Shown here: one piece after another, positions 46,334-56,826 of the stretch
How the letters are laid out: every line of letters starts with the position of its first letter
Position numbering within the stretch: position 1 is the first letter of the stretch
NCBI GenBank assembly: GCA_022497155.1
Contig: MU385716.1
Coordinates: 744,001-808,000 of the forward strand
Reading direction: 5' to 3'
DNA: 64,000 nucleotides
DNA from: Whalleya microplaca
Taxonomy: Eukaryota > Ascomycota > Sordariomycetes > Xylariales > Xylariaceae
Program-made: the position numbers and the translations under genes
The notes under the pieces: model-generated
Seen by the model: only the letters and a program-made list of their open reading frames with translations
The model's database searches: none
Told to the model about the DNA's origin: nothing

Positions 46334-47869
46334 TTATTCCCTCCTTTCCCCGTAGGTAATATGAATCCGAGCACCGAGCCCCTCGAGTCTTTTCGTTAGA
46401 TCCTCATAGCCCCGAAGAAGCACGTGAGCATCTTTGAGCAGAGATCTTCCCGGCGCTGCCATCATGCCGATCACCAAAGCAGCCGCAGGCCGTATGGCAG
46501 CTGGGCACTTGATATCAGCCGCCTTGAGCCGTGCGGGATCGGAGCCAGTGACAATTACACGATGAGGATCCATAATCTTTATGTTGACGCCAAGACGCTG
46601 AAACTCATTATACATCGCACCACGGCCCTCGAACACCCAATCGTGAATTAGTGTCCTCCCGTGAGCGACGGCGGCGATAGGGATAAATAATGGCAGATTG
46701 TCTATATTTAGGCCAGGGAAGACGTTTGGATGTAGTTTATCCGGGAGTGCATGTAAACCACCGTTGTGTTTATGGACCGTCAAGTCTACGAGATCGAGAT
46801 GCCCGTTCCTCGCCTTATAGGCAGTAGACATCTTGTATGACAATCCCATTTTCTCTAATTTCAAGAGCTCAAGCTCGAGAAACTCGAGAGGCACCCGTCG
46901 GATTGTGATACTCGAGTTTGTGGCCACGGCTGCAGCGAGGAATGACATGGCTTCAATAGGATCCTCCGAAGGGGCGTAGGTGGCATCTTGTTTCCGGATC
47001 TCAGATACACCATGGACGGTCAAGGTACTACAGCCTATCCCGTCGATACGAACACCAAGCTCTGTCAGGTAATGGCACATATCCTGGACCATGTAATTAG
47101 AACTGGCCTTCTTGATGATGGTGGTTCCCGGCGTTAACGCAGCAGCCATCAAGATATTCTCCGTAGTAGTGTCACCCGATTCGTAAAGGACGACCGGCCG
47201 AGCTGGCACTTTTGGATTACTATGAACCATGTAGTACCCTTCAGCGTGGGTATCCACCCTCACACCGAACTCCTCGAGAGCGTATAGATGCGGTAGGATA
47301 GTGCGCTGACCGAGCTCGCAGCCGCCAGCATGCGGGATTTGAAATTCTCTCGCGTGGTGCATTATGGTACCGATAAGCATGATCACACTGCGTGTCTGGG
47401 AAGCCGCACGTATGTCTATATTAGACAAATCCAGTTGCGCCGGGGGTGCGATCTCCAAATCGTTCCCTTCGAGCCAGCGGATCTCGACGCCCATGCTCTG
47501 CATAACTTCGCAGAGTCGATGGACCTCCTCGATACGGGGGGTTTTGACGAGTCGTGTCCTTCCCTTGTTCAGGAGACTTGCGCATAATAAGCCTACGGCA
47601 GCATTTTTACTGCTGTTGACGATAATTTCGCCTCGGAGTTCGTGACCACCTTCTATAAACAGGTCGAGGGAACCTTCGGTGGTCTTCATAGCACGTCCCA
47701 TTTCCTTTAAGGATATGTAAGACCACGCATCCATACGGCGTTGGTTTACGGGGAACAGAATACGTAAGTAATAGCAAGGAGGTTTCCTTTGAAAGCATCG
47801 CCTAGTAGTGTCTTTTGTTTTGTCAACTCCATTGTTACCGAGATGAGCTAGCTGGTTGATACTCTCCAT
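46334..47869 (-). CDS. murA: MurA-like UDP-N-acetylglucosamine enolpyruvyl transferase
   Basis: Bacterial-type enzyme that moves enolpyruvate from PEP to the 3'-OH of UDP-GlcNAc, the first committed step of peptidoglycan synthesis. 511 aa, no intron. The EPSP-synthase-like double domain begins at ~residue 67 (SLDLFIEGGHELRGEI). E. coli catalytic positions map well: K88-N89 in NSSKNAA (K22/N23), R160 (R91), C184 in GGCELGQR (the fosfomycin Cys115), R189 (R120), D390 in GLNIDNLP (D305), R416 in FEGRG (R331), R460 (R371) and R486 in LLRGYED (R397). The bacterial Asp369 is Ala458 here (PAAIRPAA). The N-terminal ~66 residues are extra, so starts at Met46, Met57 or Met61 (47734, 47701, 47689) are possible. 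No targeting peptide is evident. It lies 136 bases downstream of the murB-like gene on the same strand. Confidence 0.93.
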   Translation of the reverse strand: MESINQLAHLGNNGVDKTKDTTRRCFQRKPPCYYLRILFPVNQRRMDAWSYISLKEMGRAMKTTEGSLDLFIEGGHELRGEIIVNSSKNAAVGLLCASLLNKGRTRLVKTPRIEEVHRLCEVMQSMGVEIRWLEGNDLEIAPPAQLDLSNIDIRAASQTRSVIMLIGTIMHHAREFQIPHAGGCELGQRTILPHLYALEEFGVRVDTHAEGYYMVHSNPKVPARPVVLYESGDTTTENILMAAALTPGTTIIKKASSNYMVQDMCHYLTELGVRIDGIGCSTLTVHGVSEIRKQDATYAPSEDPIEAMSFLAAAVATNSSITIRRVPLEFLELELLKLEKMGLSYKMSTAYKARNGHLDLVDLTVHKHNGGLHALPDKLHPNVFPGLNIDNLPLFIPIAAVAHGRTLIHDWVFEGRGAMYNEFQRLGVNIKIMDPHRVIVTGSDPARLKAADIKCPAAIRPAAALVIGMMAAPGRSLLKDAHVLLRGYEDLTKRLEGLGARIHITYGERRE

Positions 47870-48005
47870 ACCTCAACAATCATAGACAGCTCTATCTCTA
47901 ACCGATCAAATAGAACTAGTAGCTCGGTTGTCCCTATAGTCGTATCAATAATTCACTCAAATGAGACATATTGCAAGACGCTATCCTGGCAACCTCACAT
48001 CACGT
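47870..48005 (-). promoter_or_regulatory. murB-murA intergenic spacer
   Basis: Only 136 bases separate the murB-like stop from the murA-like first ATG. That is short for two independent fungal genes, and it must hold a terminator plus promoter unless the genes are co-transcribed. No stronger signal was identified. Confidence 0.45.
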
Positions 48006-49055
48006 CTATATCTCAGTGATGGGTAGCAGAACCGGCTCCCGAAATAAACGAACCGCGAACTTCACATATACAGCATTGATAATCTTCTCTTGAAATCTTA
48101 GCAGGTCAGCTGTCGACGAAGCGTGCTCGTTTATGCATACCAGCGGCTGAGTAATCCAGGTTGCCATCCCCGTCTCACTGTCATGATAATTTTTGAAACC
48201 GGCCTGCTCGATTAGCCATGCCGCTGATAGCTTACAGGAGCCTTCATCAACGGGCCAGATAGGGAGGTTATCATGGACCGTCTTTAGTGCCTGGGCGTTC
48301 CAGTGAGTAGTTATCGGGTTCGCGAAGAACGATCCGCAGTTGCGCACTACGCTTGGATCAGGCAGTTTGGACTTGCGGATTGCGATGACGGCATCGCGTA
48401 ATACCTGAGGTGTGTAAATCGTAATTTGGCGATCATCGAGGTATGACTGTAGAGCCGCGTACAGCTGCGGCTGAGGCGTGGTCTTGGTGAGACGGAGAGT
48501 GACTGCTGTGATGTAAAAGCGCCCGCGGTCAACAGTGTTGAATCGAGACGTCCGATATCCAAAATTGCACTCCGAAAAGGAGATTTCAACAAATTCAGCT
48601 GTCCTCGCGTCGAACGCTTCAACAGATACAAGCACTCGGCTGATTTCCTGCCCATAAGCACCGACATTTTGTACTGGCGTGGCGCCGACGCTACCAGGAA
48701 TCAGGCTGAGACATTCAATACCGGTATAACCTGCTGTAACAGTGTGTCTGACAATGTTATCCCACACCTCTCCGCTTCCCGCTATAACGTGGACGAGGCT
48801 ACCATCGCTACCTCGTTCAAGCACATCGAAACCCCTAATCTTGTTGACAATGACAAGTCCGGGAAATCCTTTGTCACGCCAGACGATGTTACTGCCGCCT
48901 CCGACCATGATGACAGGTAGGTTTCCATGTCCGTGGGCCCAGTCCAAGGCTCCAAGGAGTTCGTTCCGGCTTGCCACCGTAGTGGCATATGCCGCCTGGC
49001 CACCGAGACCCATAGTCGATAGTTGTGCCAATGAGACGTTCGTAGCGATCTCCAT
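48006..49055 (-). CDS. murB: MurB-like UDP-N-acetylenolpyruvoylglucosamine reductase
   Basis: FAD- and NADPH-dependent reductase that turns the MurA product into UDP-N-acetylmuramate. 349 aa, no intron; the family's E. coli-type enzyme is about 340 aa, so it is full length. The FAD-binding domain has VGGGSNIVW (residues 51-59) and LIPGSVGATPVQNVGAYG (118-135). Catalytic residues match E. coli type I: Y167-R168 in FGYRTSRF (R159), the proton donor S242 in NCGSFFANP (S229) and E340 in LFREPVLL (E325). The lid-domain phrase KLPDPSVVRNCGSFF is intact. There is no targeting sequence and it is probably cytosolic. It is upstream of murA on the same strand and divergent from a lipase 571 bases away. 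Its closest visible likeness is bacterial; a fungal precursor family is not known to me. Confidence 0.95.
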   Translation of the reverse strand: MEIATNVSLAQLSTMGLGGQAAYATTVASRNELLGALDWAHGHGNLPVIMVGGGSNIVWRDKGFPGLVIVNKIRGFDVLERGSDGSLVHVIAGSGEVWDNIVRHTVTAGYTGIECLSLIPGSVGATPVQNVGAYGQEISRVLVSVEAFDARTAEFVEISFSECNFGYRTSRFNTVDRGRFYITAVTLRLTKTTPQPQLYAALQSYLDDRQITIYTPQVLRDAVIAIRKSKLPDPSVVRNCGSFFANPITTHWNAQALKTVHDNLPIWPVDEGSCKLSAAWLIEQAGFKNYHDSETGMATWITQPLVCINEHASSTADLLRFQEKIINAVYVKFAVRLFREPVLLPITEI

Positions 49056-49626
49056 ACTTGCCTCCCTTCAAGCGGTAGTCTCAGCCGTTCAATAGCTTAT
49101 ATATCGTACGAGAGCGGATCCTCTCGCATGGTCAAGTTCAAGAAATAGACCGTCTGGTTTATTTCAGGGTTTTCTAAGCCCAGGCACAGGGCCACCTCCA
49201 TGAACTAAGGCATTGCCCTGCCCCTAGCGTTATGCTGTCTCATACAGCCTCATATGACGGTGCGACGTGAAGGTCTCATACACGTACTCGTAGGTACGTA
49301 GAATGGTCCGGGACTTGTGGTATCACAAGAAGCTATATCATTCTAGTGGCCACTAGTAGGGGTCGTTCGGGATTTGGGCATCCTTAGTGTCACATACATA
49401 GCAAAAGGGGATCCCCACACTTGCAGTGTGTCCGTTGATGGTTACCTTATGCTAATGCTATTAGGCGATATGTCTAAATGCGGCACGAAGCACGTTGACC
49501 CACTGACTGTAAGCAGGATGCATGAGGCTAACACTATCTACACTTATAAGAATCTGTATGCGCCTGTCCAATTTGTGAGACCATTTCTAAGGCAAAGCTG
49601 TTCATATTTCAAGGCATACCAAGGGG
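49056..49626. promoter_or_regulatory. divergent promoter region, murB-murA and CALB-like lipase
   Basis: 571 bases between the murB-like ATG (minus) and the lipase ATG (plus). A TATATAA-type box on the minus strand lies at 49104-49098, about 45 bases before the murB ATG. On the plus strand CTTATAAG at 49543-49550 lies ~80 bases before the lipase ATG. Shared control of the three genes is inferred. A 113-codon plus ORF starting near 49374 has no protein-like character. Confidence 0.45.
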
Positions 49627-50769
49627 ATGGCTCGTATCCTTTACGTGTCTTTATCTGTGGCGCTTCTAGCTACGTTGTGGTCTTTTACCGGTACTCGCAA
49701 GGATGGTACGGATGAGAGAACGATGCCAGTGCCCAGTGGGCCGGATCCCACGCCACTAGTGGATATATCTCTCCTAGATCAAGCAGCTTGGTGCCCAGTG
49801 CATGTCGAGGGAGCAAAAGAAGTCGTCTTGCTTGTACATGGCACGGGTGTAACGTGAGTGTCCTCCCTGGCCTTGAAGCACCTTGCCCGCTGACTATAGA
49901 TCCGGCGTAAGTTTAGTCCCCAGATCAACTGGGATTATACCCTCGTTCCGCCCCTTGTGAAGCAAGGTTTCCAACCATGCTATGTTGCGGTACCAAACAG
50001 GCTGCTGTTAGATATACAGAGCAGTGCGGAATACATTAGCTATGCTATCAAGAAGTTCGCTAATGAGTATCCATCCCCTAATGGAATCTCGATTATCTCC
50101 TGGTCTGCTGGCTCCCTGGTGACGCAGTGGACACTGACCTTCTACCCCGAATCCCGATCCAAAGTTCGGCGGCATATAGCGCTGGGGCCGTCTTACCGCG
50201 GGTCTTGGACGATGGTACCGCTGTTCTATCTGAACCGCTACTCCGAGGCCGTGGTTCAACAGTTGCCTTGGTCTAACTTACTGGCGACACTGAGGAAGTT
50301 TGGCGGCTTGAGAGCACATGTACCAACCACCAATATCGGATCCAGTACGGATCAAGTTGTGCAGCCCAGCTTCTTTGGGGAGGGGAAAGGGGGTCACAAT
50401 GATTCGTGGAGGCTCAGCGGTCCAATGGCGAGAAATGTCGATGTGTTCAAAGCCTGCCTGTCTGCAGCATGGGAGAAGAGACTGCCACGCCTCTTCACAC
50501 ACGAGTCTCTCTTGTGGGAACCAGTCAGCCATAAGGTTATTTTTGATGCCTTGAATAACGACGAGACCTGTATCGGAACTGCAGATGCAATCGACCAGAG
50601 CGATTTCGATAGCAGGCTCGCACCGGGCCTTGAACCAGCTTGGCGGGAAAAGCATCAAAGCATTCTACCGGAACTTTTCAAATATGCGCCAACTCAGCCA
50701 CGCAGCGGCTGGCCCGAAGTGTCATTGCGGAATTATACGAGTACTGAGGATCCGCGATTGGAGGGATGA
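49627..50769 (+). CDS. secreted Candida antarctica lipase B-like lipase
   Basis: 359 aa, two exons (49627-49853, 49917-50769; phase 2). The acceptor at 49916 was chosen because it alone gives GTGVTPQINWDY, equivalent to the CALB oxyanion region, and it follows a GCTGAC branch site. A signal peptide or anchor covers residues 1-22 (ILYVSLSVALLATLWSF). The nucleophile is Ser139 in SWSAG, within ISIISWSAGSLVTQWTLTFYP. The acid is Asp221 in STDQVVQP and the His is His271 in FTHESLL. The motif FGGLRAHVPTTNIGSSTD matches CALB closely. Family enzymes hydrolyse or transfer acyl groups on diverse alcohols and amines. Being divergent from murB-murA, it might acylate or deacylate the same product, which is speculation. 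Confidence 0.9.
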
Positions 50770-53236
50770 AGCTGAAAGATGCTTCACTGGCTGGTATAAG
50801 CACCTGGGGCCCTGTGTTCCGAGCTACAAAGAACTAATGTGTCAATAGAAGAGTAAGATAGAGAAACCTTATAATATGTCTAAATAAAACTAATACAGGT
50901 GATTGAAAAAGCTGTATGAGGACTCAAAGACCACCCGCCTCAGCCGCCCCCGTCTCCCCCCTTTCTCTCTTTCTCCCCAAGACCTTGTAGTGGTACCAAT
51001 GGGCATACCCCGTATCTTGCATGAACATTATATCACTTGTGAGACTGTCTAGAGAAGTTAATACCAAGAAAAGCCTTCTAAAAAGTATGGTCATCTTTAG
51101 ATACGACTGAAACATATTCTAAAGCATAGTCACTAACGGTAATCAGCTTAAGCTAAAATTTGCTATATATACTACGTATCATTTCATTGTAGGACAGTCC
51201 GACCTGACTTCAGACCTTTCTCATGCTAATTATATAGTTATGTCGCGTCGTCTAATCATCTAGCGCCTGTGCTTTGCCGCGCGTTACTGTAGTGGGTGCT
51301 CTGAATAGACCTCTAAATATCTTACCATTCCAATTCTTAATCATAGTGAATTATTATGTGTTATCCCTCATTCTTCGACCTCATCTGCCAAACGGTAGAC
51401 AGTAGTTCCCAGTACTTGCTTGATAAGCCATCAGACGCCAGCACTATCATAGACAGCAAGACGTCCTGGCATTACATCAAGGTACTCTGTCACACTCTGC
51501 CCCAGAATCAAGACTTACTTGACGCGGGAACTCGACTTGAGCTAAAAATATACTTGAATAACTATATAAGGTTATTTGCGTCATTTGCTTACTTTGAGCT
51601 ATCCCTGTAGATGACACTTCACAGCTTGAGCTTATTAAACAGCCATGAGCTCGCTAAAACGTGGAGAAGCAACCAACAGCTGGATTACCGGATTACCTGA
51701 TTAAGGCCAAGACAGGAGGATTGCAGTTAGTATATATGTCATTCGTTTCTTTGACTTGAACATAGTATGGACAATTCCACATGATTAAAGATCCATCACG
51801 CCCTTCTCGTAATAAATCAGTACGACTTGATAGATCACCCGCGCATAACAGTGTTGACGCGTACAGCCCTCTTTGGGACAAAGACAGCGCAGCACGGCAT
51901 ACCACCGAGGTGTGCACAAAGTCAAACCTTGCTCACCCCGAGAACTGTAAACACTATCTGGAGATGGGGGACAAGGAGGGGGGACAAAAGTTTATCTTGT
52001 TCGGGATATAAAAGCTCATGAAACATGTTCGCTCGGGAACGAGTGTACTAGCCTAGCTCATACCTATGTACCAGCAAATGAATCCCAGCAGCCCGAAAAG
52101 CATTGCCATATCTAAGACCATCAAAGTCGCATCTCATTCAACAATATATCCAGAGATGCGCGGTGATCGAATAAGTTCGATGCCAGCAGACCATTATGGG
52201 TCCTTGTGCGCTTGAAGCAGAGCATGAACACAGCCGACAGCTCCGGTTCACGTTAGACTAACAAGAAGCTAGGCCTCCCTCTCTGGTTTCGACTAGAGGA
52301 TATATATCTCACAGAAGACCTGTTTCGTTCTCACACGTCGTCCGATCGTACTTACCACATGCTCACCCTTGGTTACAAGCGGTATATCCCTCGTCCCTCC
52401 GCCCCGCAGGCGAGAATGTCTCAGACCCTAGTACAGGGGGGAGTCTACGATGATTGTATCGTACGAAGTGGTGTTTCTGTGCGGCAGGAACATTTGCAAA
52501 TTCGTGAAACAAGAAGTCTTTTCGCATTATTTCATACAAGCCCCCCTCTCTCCCCTTCCAAGAAAAAAACAAAACAACCATAACTTCCCATCCATATTAT
52601 ACAGAATTAACATTACGAACCTATCCGTACATGTTTCCCGGAGCCCTATTAATGCTTTCTACCCACTGTACCAAAAAACGCAAAAAAGTCATCATCTCCT
52701 GGTATCATCGCGCGCGAGACAAACCGACCCGGCCGCTCTTTCAAGATTGTTGCCCACGAACAGTGCAAAAACGAATGAGCCTACACAGACAGACATGGTC
52801 CCCAGTGGTATCCATGCCGATGTGCCCCCATAACGCCTTACACAAAGGAGATATACACATTCCTCCCGCGGGCTGGAAATCCAGATATGCTATACCAATG
52901 CCCAATGTTCAATGCAGTCCCTCACCTTAAGGTGTGTTTTTCATCAGGTCGTGAAGAAGGAAGTGCCGTCGAATTAGTCAACCAACGAGACTAAAGGGGA
53001 CTCGTAGTCCTCAGACGACAGGAGATCGGCGGGCAGAAGGGGATTAGAGCTGATGAAATATTGAAGTGGGGTATTTGGAAGAAGGGGCGATTCGATCGCC
53101 GTTTCTATCGTTCGGAAGTGGATGAGGAGGACTGCGAGTCTGTAATATTTGACTTCCGCCGACCGTGCCGAGTCTTTTGCGACTGTGGCGAGGATGAAGG
53201 CTGTGACGAAAGTGAAGTGTTGGACTTCCGCCGCTT
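50770..53236. other. 2.5 kb intergenic region
   Basis: Between the lipase and the ArfGAP gene. No gene or RNA recognised; ORFs are short and A/T-rich or shadows. The right end (53105-53236) continues the ArfGAP frame past its stop, see findings. Confidence 0.5.
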
Positions 53237-53247
53237 CTATCGTTCGG
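53096..53247 (-). repeat. direct repeat pair around the ArfGAP stop codon
   Basis: A 20-base element reading, on the plus strand, TCGCCGTTTCTATCGTTCGG (53096-53115) recurs at 53228-53247 with mismatches only at the 5' end and one C/T. Each copy carries an in-frame TAG for the ArfGAP frame. The spacing between the two TAGs is 132 bases, which is 44 codons. Confidence 0.6.
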
Positions 53248-56200
53248 GAATCGGCGACTTTGCCAAACGTCCGCCGGCGCTGATGCGCTTCTGTAGACGT
53301 GCGTCCTTATCGCGCTGAAGTCGCTCACTCGGGCTAGGACTCAAATTGTTCGGTAGTGAGGAGCCTGATGCCTCTACGGCGGCACTGCGACCTCGTTTCT
53401 GGTCGATGTACATCTGGGCACTCCGACTCAGGGGGAAGGCTGGCATCGTAGTGGGTATTTCGGACCCGTTTTGTATCAGCATCTCAGCAACTGGGAACGG
53501 TACGACCCGACCTTCAGACTCTGGCCGCCCGGTAGGAGTCATACTGGGAGATGGTGGCGCCGGGTCTGCTGCTGCAAGGGCTAAGAAAACTGCGGGCGTG
53601 CCGCGGGACTTGTCAAGGACGTTAGGATTGGCCTTGAGTGCTAACGCGTAGATCACTTGTTGGATCTCGTTTCGTTTTATAGCTGCGAGAAGAGTATCAT
53701 CGGCGGTCGGATACCGTGAGAGGGTAGCTGAAATTGGTTCCACAAAGGCCTTATCCACGTACTTGGCCGTGATGAACTTCAAGCGCTGCTCCCGCGTGGC
53801 TAGTGGGCTGGGTTTGAGGCTTGGGTCGAGTCTAGCTTCCCAGACCATGTTAGAAACTCTATTTCCGACAAGAAGCAACAACTCGATGATATCGGGAGTG
53901 AATGAGGTGATGTCGAGAGTGAGCGATCGCACTTTGCTGATGTGTGTGCCGAGGGATCTATGGATGCCGCTGCATTCGATGCACAGTATGATGGCTAGGT
54001 TGATTGAAACCCATTCCACCTTGGAGCCGCTGCCACAATCGGCACACCAACAATTGCCCTGATCGTTGTCACGAAGCATTTGGAGCAGCTTATCTGGGTG
54101 TTCATCATAGCTACTAGGAGGGTTTCGTGCGTTCGCAGGTCGCGCTCCAACCGTAGTACGGCGAGAGGGAGGCGCAGAACTCGTACTACTATGACCACCG
54201 TGGTTTGAACCATGGTTCAGAGAGCTGCTCTTTCCGGTTAAAATGGACCCTATGTCTCGCCTTAGGCTGGACGGTTCGCTTGGGGTAGATGGCTTCTCCT
54301 TGAGACCCCGACCTTCGACAGCACTTTGAAGAGCATTGTTGATGGAGAGGATCCAGCTATTCATATCCTCGCCAGACGTCGCCTGATACACTCTCTTATA
54401 ATGGGGAGTGATCACCTCGAAACAAAACCTCCGCTCCGCGTTGCGCGCCTCGCGGACAGATGCCATGCGGAGGTCAATGGGTTCCATATGAAGATCGAGC
54501 TTCTGCTTCCAGTTGCTGTATTCGGACAACTTCCCCTGGTCCAGCACAACCCAGAACCTATGATTATCAGTAAGCGAATGTTCTTTTTGTTTGGTACTAG
54601 GCCTATACTCACTTATGCCAACCCTGTTTATTCAGAGATAGGGGGTCAACATGAGTACCTGGTCGGTTCAGGGCCCAAAGAAGACCTTCTTTCCGGTGCG
54701 TCGAGTTCTTGTCGGCAATAGCGAGCTGAGTGAAATCCCTTTCTTCTAAGTCACGTATGCCCTTGAATTTCGAATTCTGTGCTGGGCTATGCAGACCAGC
54801 CTGCAAGCTGCCCGGGGACTTCGAGAGATCATTTGTAGGCATCGGCCCCGAGCTGCCTGTCGAGACGCCTCTGAGTTGAGAGCCTGTGCTATCAGCCCGA
54901 CCGAGCTCAGAGTCCGACGTATGCTGGTTGCCATTTGTGCTGCTACTTGGGCCGGTAGGGGCTATCGAAATCACGCTCTCCGGCTCGTTATACTGGAGAT
55001 TGCTCTTCTCTAGCACACGCCTCTTTTCCTCTCGTTCGCGTCTCTGGTATTGGAACTCCTTGTCAGCTTCAAATACCTCGTTCGTGAGAGCCTCTAGTTG
55101 TGGCACGAGGCCCTCGACTTTCTGGGCAGTAGCTAAGAAGCTTCTTGCCTGAATGTCAGCATATTTGGTCAAGTGTGACAAGACTTCCTGCTCTTTACGC
55201 CCGCCATGCAGATCTTGCATAAACGACGAATAGTCAAAGCGCTTGAGCTCAAAATTCCGTCTCTTTGTCTGATATTTGGTGTCGCTATCAGCGAGTTTCT
55301 TGGTTTTCACCGAGTCTTGCCGTTGGCCGAGATACCGAGATACGTAAGCATAGTAATCCTTGCTCTCCTCTTCGAAGTCGCGCCGCTTCGACTCCGCTTG
55401 TTTGATATCAAATGTATATAGTTTGCTAATAGGGTCGATGATAATCTTCTGTAAATTAGTTGTGTTCGACCTTTCGTAAGTGAGAATTTCCCGCGCAATC
55501 TTGTCGAAATAATGTTCTATGGCAGGCTGCACAGCATTGGCATTGGTTGCCGATGCTTCTCGAAGTGCATCCATAAAGCCAACATACGCTTCATTCGCCT
55601 CGATTTGGGCCGTATGAGCTTGTTCTGCTTTCTTCAAGACTTTTTTCATATGTGTCCTCATGTTCCCAGTTTTCTGCTCGAGCGCTTTGATGGTAGCCCT
55701 GAAAACTGGGCCGTCGTCGCTGACAGACATGTCTTCCGCTGGTCGTGGGCATGCTACGTCAAGTTTGACAGAGTCTCGAGAGTTTGGCGTGGCAGTGGCA
55801 GTAGGCGGAGCAGCCAACGTATCATGTTGGATGCTTACCGGGGTTGATGGCTCGTCTTGTTCGCTGATACGAGATTCAACTGACTGAGACGACGGCACTC
55901 GGATCCTTGGGGGTACTGCTAACTGGAAGGCGGGAGAGGGAGAATTAGGGTGACTGTTAAACGGCGAGGTATCTATGCAGAAGATTAGGTTATTGCTTGG
56001 TAGCCAACAGGATTCGCGAGACTCACTAGAGACCCAGAATGAGAAACTGGCTAATGTGTCCAGACGATGTGCTCTCTGGTCATATTCCACGAACTGCGAT
56101 AGTGTCAGTAGATCAAGATCACTAGCAATGCCGATGGTCATCACAATATCACATACGCTGCAGACATTTCTCCACCCGCCTCCCCTATCTTCGATTGCCT

Positions 56201-56826
56201 TCGGTGGTTTCCACTTCCATGACCATTCAAATGTCACCGAGGAGCTTCCACCAGTATCGTAGTCACCTACTAACTCGACATTTGAATTTTTATGAAGATT
56301 CGGGTCGGCATGAAACTCGCGAGTGACAAGATTTTCAAGTTCTCTGCTTGTTGAGGCATATGCGTATGTGAGGCCGTTGATATGCGTATCGATAGGAGGG
56401 CTGCCCTCCTCCTGGCGGACGACGAAGGTAAAGGTGAACACGAGCTCGTCGTCATTGTTGAGCTTGAGGAGGAAATTCGTGGCTGCTAAAGGTTCGATAT
56501 CCTACAGACCCGGTGTTAGAGACGTATAATGATGCCAATATACGGTAGTTTTGCTATTTTCCTTGGACTGACCTGAACAAATTCGGGTGGGCTAGAGTCA
56601 CCCGAGGAGGTTCGCGTCGCAGTAACCCGAGTCGCGGGGAATGAATTGGGAACGACGGCGATGGAAGTGCGCTTCCGGGGACAGGCAATGACCAGGGAGG
56701 AAATAGAAACTGGAGAGATCAGTCCTGCTGGCGCGCATCACGGAAGGGAGAGGTTGACAAACATCGATTCTGGTCCCTCAGGTAGATGGCCGCGCCATCA
56801 TCGGGTCTGCTGCTCACGATGCCCAT
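53237..56826 (-). CDS. CSX2: BAR-PH-ArfGAP protein (Csx2 type)
   Basis: GTPase-activating protein for Arf on membranes in vesicle traffic. 1097 aa from six exons: 56826-56763, 56709-56573, 56501-56157, 56093-56027, 55972-54613 and 54557-53237. The N-terminus is MGIVSSRPDDGAAIYLRDQN, a possible N-myristoylation site (Gly2). A BAR-like coiled region covers the middle (~280-530: KALEQKTGNMRTHMKKVLKK onward). The PH domain starts at GWHKFWVVLDQGKL, rebuilt by the last splice. The ArfGAP zinc finger is CADC...CIEC with 17 residues between, followed by SGIHRSLG, whose Arg is the catalytic finger. A degenerate ankyrin-like stretch follows (DDTLLAAIKRNEIQQV). The introns at 56094-56156 and 55973-56026 are multiples of three without stops, so they could be retained in frame. 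Confidence 0.93.

Noticed and set aside
47900..47960. Minus-strand stretch resembling a T7-type promoter in the murB-murA spacer
   Set aside because: The match is partial and no phage-type nuclear polymerase is expected; treated as coincidence.
46334..49055. Bacterial contamination or misassembly as explanation for murA/murB
   Set aside because: Flanking spacers grade smoothly into fungal genes on both sides, and base composition and codon choice resemble the neighbours. It still needs a long-read check.
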